From Pseudomonadota bacterium (GTDB taxonomy: Bacteria; Pseudomonadota; Gammaproteobacteria; Burkholderiales; Burkholderiaceae_D), in contig JAEWEK010000416.1 in NCBI GenBank assembly GCA_023389425.1, positions 1 to 7,074 on the forward strand: a DNA stretch of 7,074 bases, written 5' to 3'. The position numbers and the translations under genes were made by a program. This document shows positions 1 through 5,712 of the stretch, piece after piece; within the stretch, counting starts at the first letter, position 1; each line of letters opens with the position of its first letter. Under the pieces are notes generated by a model. That model was not told where the DNA came from. It made no database searches and saw only the letters and a program-made list of their open reading frames with translations.

Positions 1-240
1 CTGAAGAAGCCGATCGAGTCGCGCATCAAGCGGCTGGAGGAGCAGATGGCCAAGCTGAATGCGAAGAAGGCCGAGGTCGATGCGAAGCTGCTCGATCCGG
101 AGATTTACGATGCGGCGCGCAAGGACGAGCTGAAGAACCTGGTGGCGGACCAGGCGTTCTGCACGCGCGACCTGGAGCAGCTGGAGGGGGAGTGGCTGGA
201 GTTGCAGGAGCAGCTCGAGGGCATCGCCGCCTCCGCATGA
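1..240 (+). CDS. ABC-F family ATPase, YheS-like, C-terminal end only (5' partial)
   Basis: Only the last 79 codons are present, read in frame from base 1 to a TGA at 238-240; the ATPase domains lie outside the window. The visible part is highly charged and helical, rich in Lys, Glu, Leu and Gln. Heptad-like stretches (residues about 5-30 and 45-75 of the fragment) surround a short LLDPEIYD-type turn. This is the usual C-terminal coiled coil of ABC-F proteins such as E. coli YheS, where a 'LxDxxLYD' turn joins two helices. ABC-F proteins are soluble ATPases with two nucleotide-binding domains that act on the ribosome, not transporters. The assignment rests on the tail alone, so the exact subfamily (YheS rather than EttA or Uup) is an inference from remembered sequence. 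The gene is convergent with cheW and ends 14 bases before a hairpin repeat. Confidence 0.8.
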   Translation: MKKPIESRIKRLEEQMAKLNAKKAEVDAKLLDPEIYDAARKDELKNLVADQAFCTRDLEQLEGEWLELQEQLEGIAASA

Positions 241-256
241 ATCAGCAGCGTTCGTC

Positions 257-283
257 GTTCCAGCGAAAGCGGGGACCACATTT
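257..283 (+). terminator. possible terminator of the ABC-F gene (left repeat hairpin)
   Basis: This hairpin has an 8-bp stem with one mismatch and a GAAA tetraloop. It starts 17 bases after the ABC-F stop codon and is followed by CACATTT, a short T-run only. It is a weak intrinsic terminator at best and is part of the repeat pair. Confidence 0.3.
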
Positions 284-325
284 CCTCGGCGCGCCGCTCT
301 GGCGAACGAAGTGGCAACGCAATCA

Positions 326-352
326 AAATGGGGTTCCCGCCTTCGCGGGAAC
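326..352 (-). terminator. possible terminator of cheW (right repeat hairpin)
   Basis: Read on the minus strand, a perfect 8-bp GC-rich stem with a four-base loop begins 18 bases after the cheW stop. It is followed by CCCATTTTG, giving a run of four U after a three-base gap. This is better than the left-hand hairpin but still short of a canonical U-tract. Confidence 0.4.
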
Positions 353-369
353 GACGGCCGCGCTGATTT

Positions 370-840
370 TCACGCTACCCGCGTCACCTCCGGCACACCG
401 CGCTGGATCGACATCAATCGATCGATATCCACCAGGATCAAGCGCCGTCCCTCGACCTGCCCCAGCCCGATCAGATAGTCGGCCTGCCCCGCATCCGGGA
501 TCGGCACGATCTGCTCCGCCCGCAGGCCGACCACCCCGGTCACCCCATCCACCACCATCCCCATCACGCAGCTCGAGAGCTTCACGATGATCACGTCGGT
601 GAGCGGACCGGCCTGCGCGCGCTGCCCCGCGAAGGCGGCGCGCATGTCGACAATCGGCATGATGACCCCGCGCGACACCGCCACCCCGCTGATGATCGCC
701 CCGTCCGAGGCAAAGCGCTCGAGCGACTTGAGCACGCGCAGTTCCTGCACCTTGTCGAAGTCGAGCCCGTACTCCAGTCCGCCGAGCGAGAAACTCAGGA
801 ATCTGCGTGTGCCGCCGCTGGTGTCGCTGTACATGGCCAT
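370..840 (-). CDS. cheW: CheW-like chemotaxis adaptor protein
   Basis: This 156-residue protein is a single CheW domain with no kinase or receiver part, matching the usual CheW length. CheW is a cytoplasmic scaffold that links methyl-accepting receptors to the kinase CheA. Support comes from the N-terminal strand RRFLSFSLGGLEYGL (12-26), the signature SRGVIMPIVDMRAAF (56-70) with the conserved Arg-Gly at 57-58, the MVVDGVTGVV block (95-104), and the C-terminal GLGQVEGRRLILVDIDRL stretch (125-142). The start is uncertain: ATG at 838-840 and a second ATG two codons later (832-834) are both possible. The GGGG at 841-844 lies too close to the first and about six bases from the second, so the protein may be two residues shorter. 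It lies 81 bases downstream of the FapA gene on the same strand. No receptor or cheA is visible, so it is an orphan within this window. Confidence 0.9.
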   Translation of the reverse strand: MAMYSDTSGGTRRFLSFSLGGLEYGLDFDKVQELRVLKSLERFASDGAIISGVAVSRGVIMPIVDMRAAFAGQRAQAGPLTDVIIVKLSSCVMGMVVDGVTGVVGLRAEQIVPIPDAGQADYLIGLGQVEGRRLILVDIDRLMSIQRGVPEVTRVA

Positions 841-888
841 CCCCGTGGTTGAGCGACTTTATCGTACCGGCGCCGGGGATGGCGGTTG

Positions 889-902
889 TTGACTGCTGTC
901 AA
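889..902. promoter_or_regulatory. short palindrome between the FapA gene and cheW
   Basis: Minus-strand TTGAC, a four-base spacer AGCA, then GTCAA form a perfect 5-bp inverted repeat. It lies about 50 bases upstream of cheW and 20 bases downstream of the FapA stop. It could be an operator or a very short RNA hairpin. TTGACA also resembles a -35 box, but no good -10 box lies 16-18 bases away, so I do not call a promoter. Confidence 0.25.
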
Positions 903-921
903 TATTTCTCGCGAGACACTC

Positions 922-2811
922 TCAACTGTCGGATGTGCCGCTATGCCAGTCGAAGCTGCCGCTGCTGCCGGCGAACAGGATTTTGGCCGTCGAGATACCG
1001 CGCAGCCGCGCCTTGATGTCGCGCACCGGCAGGTCGTAGGTGGTGCTGCCGTCCGGGTCGAAATGGACCATGCGCACCCGCGTCTCGCCCGCCACCTGGG
1101 CGATCGACAGTTGCGATGCGCCGGCTTCGTCGCGCTCCCTGCGCAGCTTGGCGGCGATCTCCTGCCCGATCTGGCATTCGGCCTCGCCGGCCTTGATCCC
1201 GGCCGACACCTTGCCGATTTCCTTGAGAGCAGGCGCCACCGCCTGCGCCATGCGCTGGAACATCGGCATCTGCTCGGGCGTCAGGGTGATCTCGTTCTTG
1301 CGCACGCTGGCCGCCAGGCGCAGGTACTTGCGCACTTCCGGCTGGCTGGTCATGGTCTCCAGCACCGCCTTCTGCTTCTGCACCGCCGCCGCCAGCTGGG
1401 CCACGCGTTCGTTGGTGGCGGCGATCACGGCGTCGACGTTCTTCGGGTCCGGCACCTGCACCACCACCGCCATCTCCGACTGGCGGCGCGGCGCGGCCGC
1501 CTCGATCGCGATGTTGCGCCCGCCGATGGCGCAGCCCTCGGCCTTGGCCACGTTCACGTCCTGGCCCAGGATCTCGCAGTTGATCGCGTGGTCGATGCGG
1601 ATGCGGGTGCCGGAGATCACCGAGTTCTCGCAGCGCTCCAGCACCACCTCGCCGTCGCTGGCCTGGACCGTCGCGTTGGACACCATGCCGCGCACGCGGA
1701 TGTCGCCCAGCTTGTTGATGGCGGCGCCGCCGATCAGGTTGTGGTTGAGCGCGATGGTGCCGCCGCGCGAGATGATCTTGCCGTAGACGTCGGCGTGGAC
1801 GGTGATGCTGTCGCCTTCGATGACGCGCTTCTCCTGGACTTCGCCGAATTCCTCGTAGTCGCCGGTGAGTTCCAGGTTGCCGGTGGTCTTGACGCTGACG
1901 CCCTCGTGGCTGACGATCTTGCTGCCCACGGAAATCTGGCTGCTCTTGCCGTCGACCATCAGGAAGCCGGCCTGTTTGGCCACCAGGAATTCGCCGTCGG
2001 GCGTACGTTCGATCGCGGTGCCGAGGCCGCAGTAAGCCTGCAGGTCGACGTCCTTCGGCACCTCCGGCTCGATCTGGATGCCGGACAGCTCGAAGCCGAC
2101 GGTGCCCGCCACGCGCGGGATCTTCTGCAGCAGGCGCACGTCCTTGCGGATTTGCGGGAAGCGGTTCTGGAAGGCGTTCAGGTCGAGCATGCCGTTGGCC
2201 AGCTGGCGCGGCGCGTCGCTGCGGTGGATGTCGTCGGTGACTTCGATGATGCGGGCGTCGCTGCCCTGCACCGGCTCGAGGCGGCGCGCGACTACCTGGC
2301 GCTCGCTGCCGCCGGACTTGATCGCCGCGCGCACCAGCGCCACGTCGATGCCGAAGCGGATGCCCTTGCTCCACATGTCGGCCACGAATTCGTCGAAATT
2401 GAGCAGGGCCGGCGCGCCGGAGGAGTCGGGGTCGTCGGGATCGGCCAGGTAGACCGGCTCGAAATAGTATTCGGCCGTGCCCTTGTCGATCTTCACCGCG
2501 TGGTACAGCTCGCGCCGCGCCGGGTCGAACGGGGCGATGCCGGAGGCGAAGCGCAGCCAGCCGTCCTCGCCGGGCACGGCCTTGGGGCCGACCCCGTACA
2601 GGGCGCGCATCAGCACCGGATAGGCCAGCCCGATGAAGTAGTTATTGTCGGACAGGATGCCGTCGACCGCGCGGATCAGCGCCGCGCGCTGCAGCGAAGG
2701 ATCGAGGTAGACGCCATCGTGGCGCCGCACCACGCCATAGTCCGGCATGGCGGAATCCGGACCGGCCGGCACCGGCGTCACGGGAGGTGCTGCACTTGGA
2801 TCATTCGGCAA
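922..2811 (-). CDS. FapA (DUF342) family protein, flagellar assembly protein A-like
   Basis: This 629-residue protein has a C-terminal two thirds matching the FapA/DUF342 family. Residues about 225-300 contain the family's LLQKIP...G..GxxLSGxxI stretch followed by PDGEFLVAKQAGFLMVDG. Next comes a Gly-, Val- and Ile-rich repetitive beta-helix-like region (about 300-440, with GNLELTGDY, DVYGKIISRGG and IRVRGMV turns). A helical coiled-coil segment follows (about 455-560), then a short beta tail. Residues 1-25 are Pro- and Ala-rich, and 26-200 form a separate N-terminal region I cannot assign. There is no signal peptide or membrane segment, so it is probably cytoplasmic. In Vibrio, FapA has been linked to polar flagellar assembly and the phosphotransferase system; its function here is inferred from family and from the cheW next door. 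The start is TTG, chosen because AGGAG sits eight bases upstream; the next in-frame ATG (2746-2748) would remove 21 residues. Confidence 0.85.
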   Translation of the reverse strand: MPNDPSAAPPVTPVPAGPDSAMPDYGVVRRHDGVYLDPSLQRAALIRAVDGILSDNNYFIGLAYPVLMRALYGVGPKAVPGEDGWLRFASGIAPFDPARRELYHAVKIDKGTAEYYFEPVYLADPDDPDSSGAPALLNFDEFVADMWSKGIRFGIDVALVRAAIKSGGSERQVVARRLEPVQGSDARIIEVTDDIHRSDAPRQLANGMLDLNAFQNRFPQIRKDVRLLQKIPRVAGTVGFELSGIQIEPEVPKDVDLQAYCGLGTAIERTPDGEFLVAKQAGFLMVDGKSSQISVGSKIVSHEGVSVKTTGNLELTGDYEEFGEVQEKRVIEGDSITVHADVYGKIISRGGTIALNHNLIGGAAINKLGDIRVRGMVSNATVQASDGEVVLERCENSVISGTRIRIDHAINCEILGQDVNVAKAEGCAIGGRNIAIEAAAPRRQSEMAVVVQVPDPKNVDAVIAATNERVAQLAAAVQKQKAVLETMTSQPEVRKYLRLAASVRKNEITLTPEQMPMFQRMAQAVAPALKEIGKVSAGIKAGEAECQIGQEIAAKLRRERDEAGASQLSIAQVAGETRVRMVHFDPDGSTTYDLPVRDIKARLRGISTAKILFAGSSGSFDWHSGTSDS

Positions 2812-2819
2812 AGTTGACG

Positions 2820-2824
2820 CTCCT
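2820..2824 (-). promoter_or_regulatory. Shine-Dalgarno AGGAG deciding a TTG start
   Basis: Minus-strand AGGAG ends eight bases before the TTG at 2809-2811, a standard spacing. An ATG further upstream (about 2835) is out of frame, and the first in-frame ATG is 63 bases downstream without comparable support. This favours TTG initiation for the FapA gene. Confidence 0.7.
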
Positions 2825-2869
2825 GGGTCGCTTGCATTGCCGCGGCCTTCGGGGGCAGCAGCAGACCCG

Positions 2870-2891
2870 GCTAGCGTAACACGCCGCTAAC
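2870..2891. other. hairpin in the leader upstream of the FapA gene
   Basis: On the minus strand GTTAGCG pairs with CGCTAGC (7 bp including one G-T wobble) around an eight-base loop, about 60 bases before the FapA start. The 136-base gap also holds two direct copies of TAGGCAAC (2905-2912 and 2929-2936, 24 bases apart) and an AT-rich patch at 2889-2906. No convincing promoter boxes were found, so its role is unknown. Confidence 0.25.
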
Positions 2892-2920
2892 ACAAAATAA
2901 ATCTTAGGCAACAGTTATTC

Positions 2921-2941
2921 GCGCCGGATAGGCAACGGCGC
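2921..2941 (-). terminator. possible hairpin terminator after the small secreted protein gene
   Basis: A perfect 6-bp GC stem (GCGCCG with CGGCGC) with a nine-base loop begins seven bases after the stop codon. No T-run follows immediately; a T-rich stretch appears only about 15 bases later. If it does not terminate, transcription could continue into the FapA gene and cheW. Confidence 0.3.
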
Positions 2942-2947
2942 CACAGT

Positions 2948-3358
2948 TCAGCGCCGCGGGGGACGCGTGTACAGGTCGGCGCCGGCTTCGTTGATCTGGC
3001 GCCGCAGGTCGCGCCGCTCGTCCGGCGTCATGCGGCTGGCGCCGGCATTGGGGTTGGGCGCGGGATGATGCTGCTCCTGGCGAAAGGCCGGGTCCTGCAG
3101 GCGCGGATCCTGGCGGCTGTCGAAGGCGCGCGGGTCGAAACGGCGCTGCGGCTGGTCGGCGCGCGGCGGCGCCATGCGCGGGTCTTGCACTTGCTGGGGA
3201 TCCTGGTTGCGCGGGTCGCCATTGCGCTGGGCGAGCGCCGGCGCGCAGACGACGGCCGCGGCCATGCAGGCCGCCGCGCCTATACGCAGCGCACGCGCCA
3301 GCATGCGCCCGCCAATGGCGGTGCTCGATGCTTGGTTGGGAGTGGGCGCGTAGTTCAT
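2948..3358 (-). CDS. small secreted protein rich in Pro, Gln, Asp and Arg, unknown function
   Basis: This predicted 136-residue protein has no function I can assign. The ATG at 3356-3358 is chosen because AAGAGGAA lies just upstream with six bases between GAGG and ATG. The longer open frame running to 3619 would overlap the start of ompR and has no such site. Residues 18-43 (Arg-rich, then an Ala/Val hydrophobic run ending APALA) look like a Sec signal peptide with cleavage after Ala43, so the product is probably periplasmic or outside. Residues 44-115 are low complexity with recurring DPR/QDPR units and predicted to be disordered. The last 27 residues are different: TPDERRDLRRQINEAGADLY followed by RPPRR, a charged amphipathic helix I remember from small Burkholderiales proteins. 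It is divergent from ompR and shares a 199-base intergenic region with it. Confidence 0.75.
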   Translation of the reverse strand: MNYAPTPNQASSTAIGGRMLARALRIGAAACMAAAVVCAPALAQRNGDPRNQDPQQVQDPRMAPPRADQPQRRFDPRAFDSRQDPRLQDPAFRQEQHHPAPNPNAGASRMTPDERRDLRRQINEAGADLYTRPPRR

Positions 3359-3456
3359 GGTGTTCCTCTTGTCGCGATGCCAGATAAACAGATAAGCTTC
3401 CAATCGACTTGGTACCCAGTTTATGCATAATCCCTGCCGGGTATAAGGCCAATTGG

Positions 3457-3479
3457 GTAAAGTTTGTAACACAATGTAA
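3457..3479 (-). promoter_or_regulatory. candidate tandem OmpR-like binding site
   Basis: Minus-strand TTACA at 3475-3479 is repeated at 3465-3469 exactly 10 bases on, and a third TTAC follows at 3457-3460 after nine bases. Head-to-tail TTAC-containing half-sites at about one helical turn are how OmpR dimers bind in E. coli (established for ompF/ompC). The site lies between the divergent secreted-protein gene and ompR and overlaps the putative ompR -35 box. The motif is short, so binding is an inference. Confidence 0.4.
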
Positions 3480-3493
3480 TGCCGGGTTATGAA
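3464..3493 (+). promoter_or_regulatory. putative sigma-70 promoter for the ompR operon
   Basis: TTGTAA (3464-3469, 4 of 6 to consensus) and TATGAA (3488-3493, 4 of 6) are separated by 18 bases. Initiation would fall near 3500 and leave a leader of about 55-60 bases. The region is clearly richer in A and T than the flanking genes. The boxes are only moderate matches. Confidence 0.35.
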
Positions 3494-3520
3494 CAGGCGC
3501 ACAGTCCGGCGCAAGAAGTT

Positions 3521-3536
3521 ACCATAGCGATATGGT
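3521..3536. promoter_or_regulatory. palindrome in the ompR leader
   Basis: ACCATA and TATGGT form a perfect 6-bp inverted repeat with a four-base GCGA spacer, ending 21 bases before the ompR start. It could be an operator or a small leader hairpin. The ompR ribosome site itself is weak (AGAG at 3549-3552), so a leader structure could matter for translation. Confidence 0.3.
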
Positions 3537-3557
3537 TCTGACAAACACAGAGTACAG

Positions 3558-4319
3558 ATGACAACTCCCTCGAATACACCTTCCAGCCCGAGCGGCGCCG
3601 CCCATTCGGCCAAGATCATGGTGGTGGACGACGACGTTCGCCTGCGCGACCTGTTGCGCCGCTACCTCACCGAGCAAGGCTTCACCGTGGTCACCGCGGA
3701 AAACGCGACGGCCATGAACAAGCTGTGGCTGCGCGAGCGCTACGACCTGCTGGTGCTGGACCTGATGCTGCCGGGCGAGGACGGCCTGTCGATCTGCCGC
3801 CGCCTGCGCGGCGCCGGCGACCAGACCCCGATCATCATGCTCACCGCCAAGGGCGAGGACGTGGACCGCATCGTCGGTCTCGAAATGGGCGCCGACGATT
3901 ACCTGCCCAAGCCCTTCAACCCGCGCGAGCTGGTGGCCCGCATCGGCGCCGTGCTGCGCCGCAAGGGTCCGGACGAAATCCCGGGGGCGCCATCGGAAAC
4001 CCCGCAGACCTTCGAGTTCGGCGATTTCGTGCTCGACCTGGGCACCCGCACGCTCAAGAAGAACGGCGACACCGTGCCGCTGACCACCGGCGAATTCTCG
4101 GTGCTCAAGGTGTTCGCGCGCCATGCGCGCCAGCCGCTGTCGCGCGAGAAGCTGATGGAACTGGCGCGCGGCCGCGAGTACGAGGTGTTCGACCGCTCGC
4201 TCGACGTGCAGATCTCGCGCCTGCGCAAGCTGATCGAACCCGATCCGTCCAGCCCCCTGTACATCCAGACCGTGTGGGGCCTGGGCTACGTGTTCATCCC
4301 TGAAGGCCAACCGCGCTAG
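3558..4319 (+). CDS. ompR: OmpR, two-component response regulator
   Basis: This 253-residue regulator has an N-terminal receiver domain (about 18-135) and a C-terminal winged-helix DNA-binding domain (about 152-250). The receiver has acidic pocket residues Asp24 and Asp25, the phosphate-accepting Asp68 in LLVLDLMLPGEDG, the switch Thr96 in PIIMLTAKGE and the conserved Lys118 in YLPKPFNPREL. These align with E. coli OmpR (Asp55, Thr83, Lys105) at a constant offset of 13, owing to a Ser/Pro-rich N-terminal extension. The DNA-binding part keeps LTTGEFSVLK, SREKLMELARGREY, the recognition-helix region DRSLDVQISRLRKLIE and the terminal WGLGYVFIP. It is the partner of EnvZ, encoded immediately downstream with a one-base overlap. 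In E. coli this pair controls porins and other envelope genes in response to osmolarity; the targets here are unknown. Strength of match makes this OmpR proper and not a generic family member. Confidence 0.96.
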   Translation: MTTPSNTPSSPSGAAHSAKIMVVDDDVRLRDLLRRYLTEQGFTVVTAENATAMNKLWLRERYDLLVLDLMLPGEDGLSICRRLRGAGDQTPIIMLTAKGEDVDRIVGLEMGADDYLPKPFNPRELVARIGAVLRRKGPDEIPGAPSETPQTFEFGDFVLDLGTRTLKKNGDTVPLTTGEFSVLKVFARHARQPLSREKLMELARGREYEVFDRSLDVQISRLRKLIEPDPSSPLYIQTVWGLGYVFIPEGQPR

Positions 4320-5683
4320 TGTCCGCATTCTTCCCGCGCGCCCCGCGCTTCGGCTGGATCAGGAGCGGGCTGTTCTGGCGCACCTTCTTCCTGCTGTCGG
4401 TGCTGACCACGCTGTCGATGGGCTCGTGGATCGGCATCGTCAACCTGGTCCAGCGCGGGCCGCAGGTGCAGCAGACCGCCGAACTGGTGGTGTCGGTGGT
4501 CACCATCACCAAGGCCGCCCTCACCCACTCGGCGCCGGAACTGCGGCGCGAACTGCTGTTCGAGCTGGTGTCCAACGAGGGCATCCGCATCGTCACGCTG
4601 GAGCCGACCGACCGCGTCGAGCCGCCGTCCACCACCGCCCTGATGCCGGAGATCGCGGCCGCCGTGCGCGAGAAGCTGGGGCCGGACACGCGCTTTTCGC
4701 GCAAGGTCAACGACGTCCCCGGTTTCTGGGTCAGCTTCGACATCGACGGCGACAAATACTGGCTGATGCTCGAGCGCGACCGCCTGGCCGGCCTGTCCGG
4801 GGTCCAGTGGATCGGCTGGGCCAGCGTGGTGGGCGCGCTGTCGGTGCTGGGCGCGGCCATCATCTCGAGCCTGATCAACCTGCCATTGGCGCGCCTGACC
4901 GCGGCCGCGCGCTCGATCGCCCAGGGCTCGCGCCCGGCCGCGCTGCCCGAGCGGGGCTCGAAGGAAATCATCGAGGCCAACCGCAGCTTCAACCAGATGG
5001 TCGAGGACCTGGCCCAGCTCGAGAAGGACCGCGCCGTGATCCTGGCCGGCATCTCGCACGACTTGCGCACGCCGCTCGCGCGCATGCAGCTGGAAGTCGA
5101 GATGGCGCAACTGTCGACCGAGGCGCGCGAAGGCATGCAGTCCGACATCGCGCAAATGGATGCGATCATCGGCCAGTTCCTCGACTTCGCCAAGCCGACC
5201 GAGGCCGCCACCTTCACCCCGGTCGACCTGTCCGGCCTGCTGGGCGAGGTGGCGCACATGGCCGAACGCATTCCCACCATGCGGGTATCGACCGCGATCG
5301 AGGACGATGTCCACGTGCTCGGCAACTCCACCGACCTGCGCCGCGTGCTCAACAACCTGGTCGAGAATGCACGCCGCTATGCGCGCACGCCGGGCGAGGA
5401 ATTCACCGAGGTCGACATCGCCTGCCAGGTCAAGGCGACCGGGCATGGCCGGCGCGCGGTGATCACGCTGCAGGACCACGGACCGGGCGTGCCGCAGGAC
5501 CAGATCGCCCAGCTGCTCAAGCCCTTCACGCGGCTGGACACGGCGCGCGGCCAGGCCAACGGCGCGGGCCTGGGCCTGGCCATCGTCGAGCGCGTGCTGT
5601 CGCGCCACAATGCCGAACTGACGCTGGGCGAACGCCCCGGCGGCGGCCTGCGCATCCAGATCACGCTGCCGCTGGCGCGCTGA
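4319..5683 (+). CDS. envZ: EnvZ-like sensor histidine kinase
   Basis: This 454-residue inner-membrane kinase pairs with OmpR. A first membrane segment at about 18-44 and a second at about 163-187 bracket a periplasmic domain of about 118 residues, close to the E. coli EnvZ size. A HAMP linker follows (about 188-240). The dimerisation/phosphotransfer helix carries His247 in AGISHDLRTPLARMQLE, with Thr251 at the position used for phosphatase activity. The ATP-binding domain shows the N box NNLVENARRYAR (345-356), G1 box DHGPG (386-390), KPFTR (401-405) and G2 box GAGLGL (415-420), all intact. The start is GTG at 4319-4321, sharing its G with the TAG stop of ompR, which implies translational coupling; a GAAGG lies 12 bases upstream. 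The family role is to phosphorylate and dephosphorylate OmpR; the signal sensed here is not evident from sequence. Confidence 0.95.
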   Translation: MSAFFPRAPRFGWIRSGLFWRTFFLLSVLTTLSMGSWIGIVNLVQRGPQVQQTAELVVSVVTITKAALTHSAPELRRELLFELVSNEGIRIVTLEPTDRVEPPSTTALMPEIAAAVREKLGPDTRFSRKVNDVPGFWVSFDIDGDKYWLMLERDRLAGLSGVQWIGWASVVGALSVLGAAIISSLINLPLARLTAAARSIAQGSRPAALPERGSKEIIEANRSFNQMVEDLAQLEKDRAVILAGISHDLRTPLARMQLEVEMAQLSTEAREGMQSDIAQMDAIIGQFLDFAKPTEAATFTPVDLSGLLGEVAHMAERIPTMRVSTAIEDDVHVLGNSTDLRRVLNNLVENARRYARTPGEEFTEVDIACQVKATGHGRRAVITLQDHGPGVPQDQIAQLLKPFTRLDTARGQANGAGLGLAIVERVLSRHNAELTLGERPGGGLRIQITLPLAR

Positions 5684-5712
5684 CCCTTCCACCACTTTTA
5701 CCGTACACGAAC

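Larger units (their letters stand above)
254..355. repeat. REP-like inverted repeat pair in the convergent intergenic gap
   Basis: Bases 254-283 and the reverse complement of 326-355 match at 26 of 30 positions, beginning GTCGTTCC and ending CATTT. Each copy also folds on itself. The right copy has a perfect 8-bp stem (333-340 with 345-352) around a four-base loop. The left copy has the same stem (257-264 with 269-276) with one mismatch, one G-T wobble and a GAAA loop. The two copies are separated by 42 unrelated bases. This resembles the 'GTCGTTCCCGCGAAGGCGGGAACC' type of dispersed intergenic repeat found in many proteobacteria (family recognition from memory). It sits between two convergent genes, the usual place for REP/BIME elements, and could also serve as a two-way terminator. 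Confidence 0.75.

Noticed and set aside
856..866. ACGATAA on the minus strand upstream of cheW as a sigma-28 (flagellar) -10 element
   Set aside because: No TAAA-like -35 element lies at the required distance, so a flagellar promoter is not supported.
886..2817. A 643-codon open frame on the + strand, exactly opposite the FapA-like gene
   Set aside because: Its translation is dominated by His, Ala, Arg, Asp and Leu in a pattern typical of antisense shadows in GC-rich DNA. The minus-strand frame has clear family motifs and a good ribosome site.
3458..3465. TAAAGTTT upstream of ompR as a sigma-28 -35 element
   Set aside because: The GCCG that could start a -10 lies four bases too far away and is not followed by ATAA.
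3359..3619. N-terminal extension of the small secreted protein up to 3619
   Set aside because: It would overlap the ompR start and bury the signal peptide inside the protein, while the ATG at 3356-3358 has a good Shine-Dalgarno sequence.
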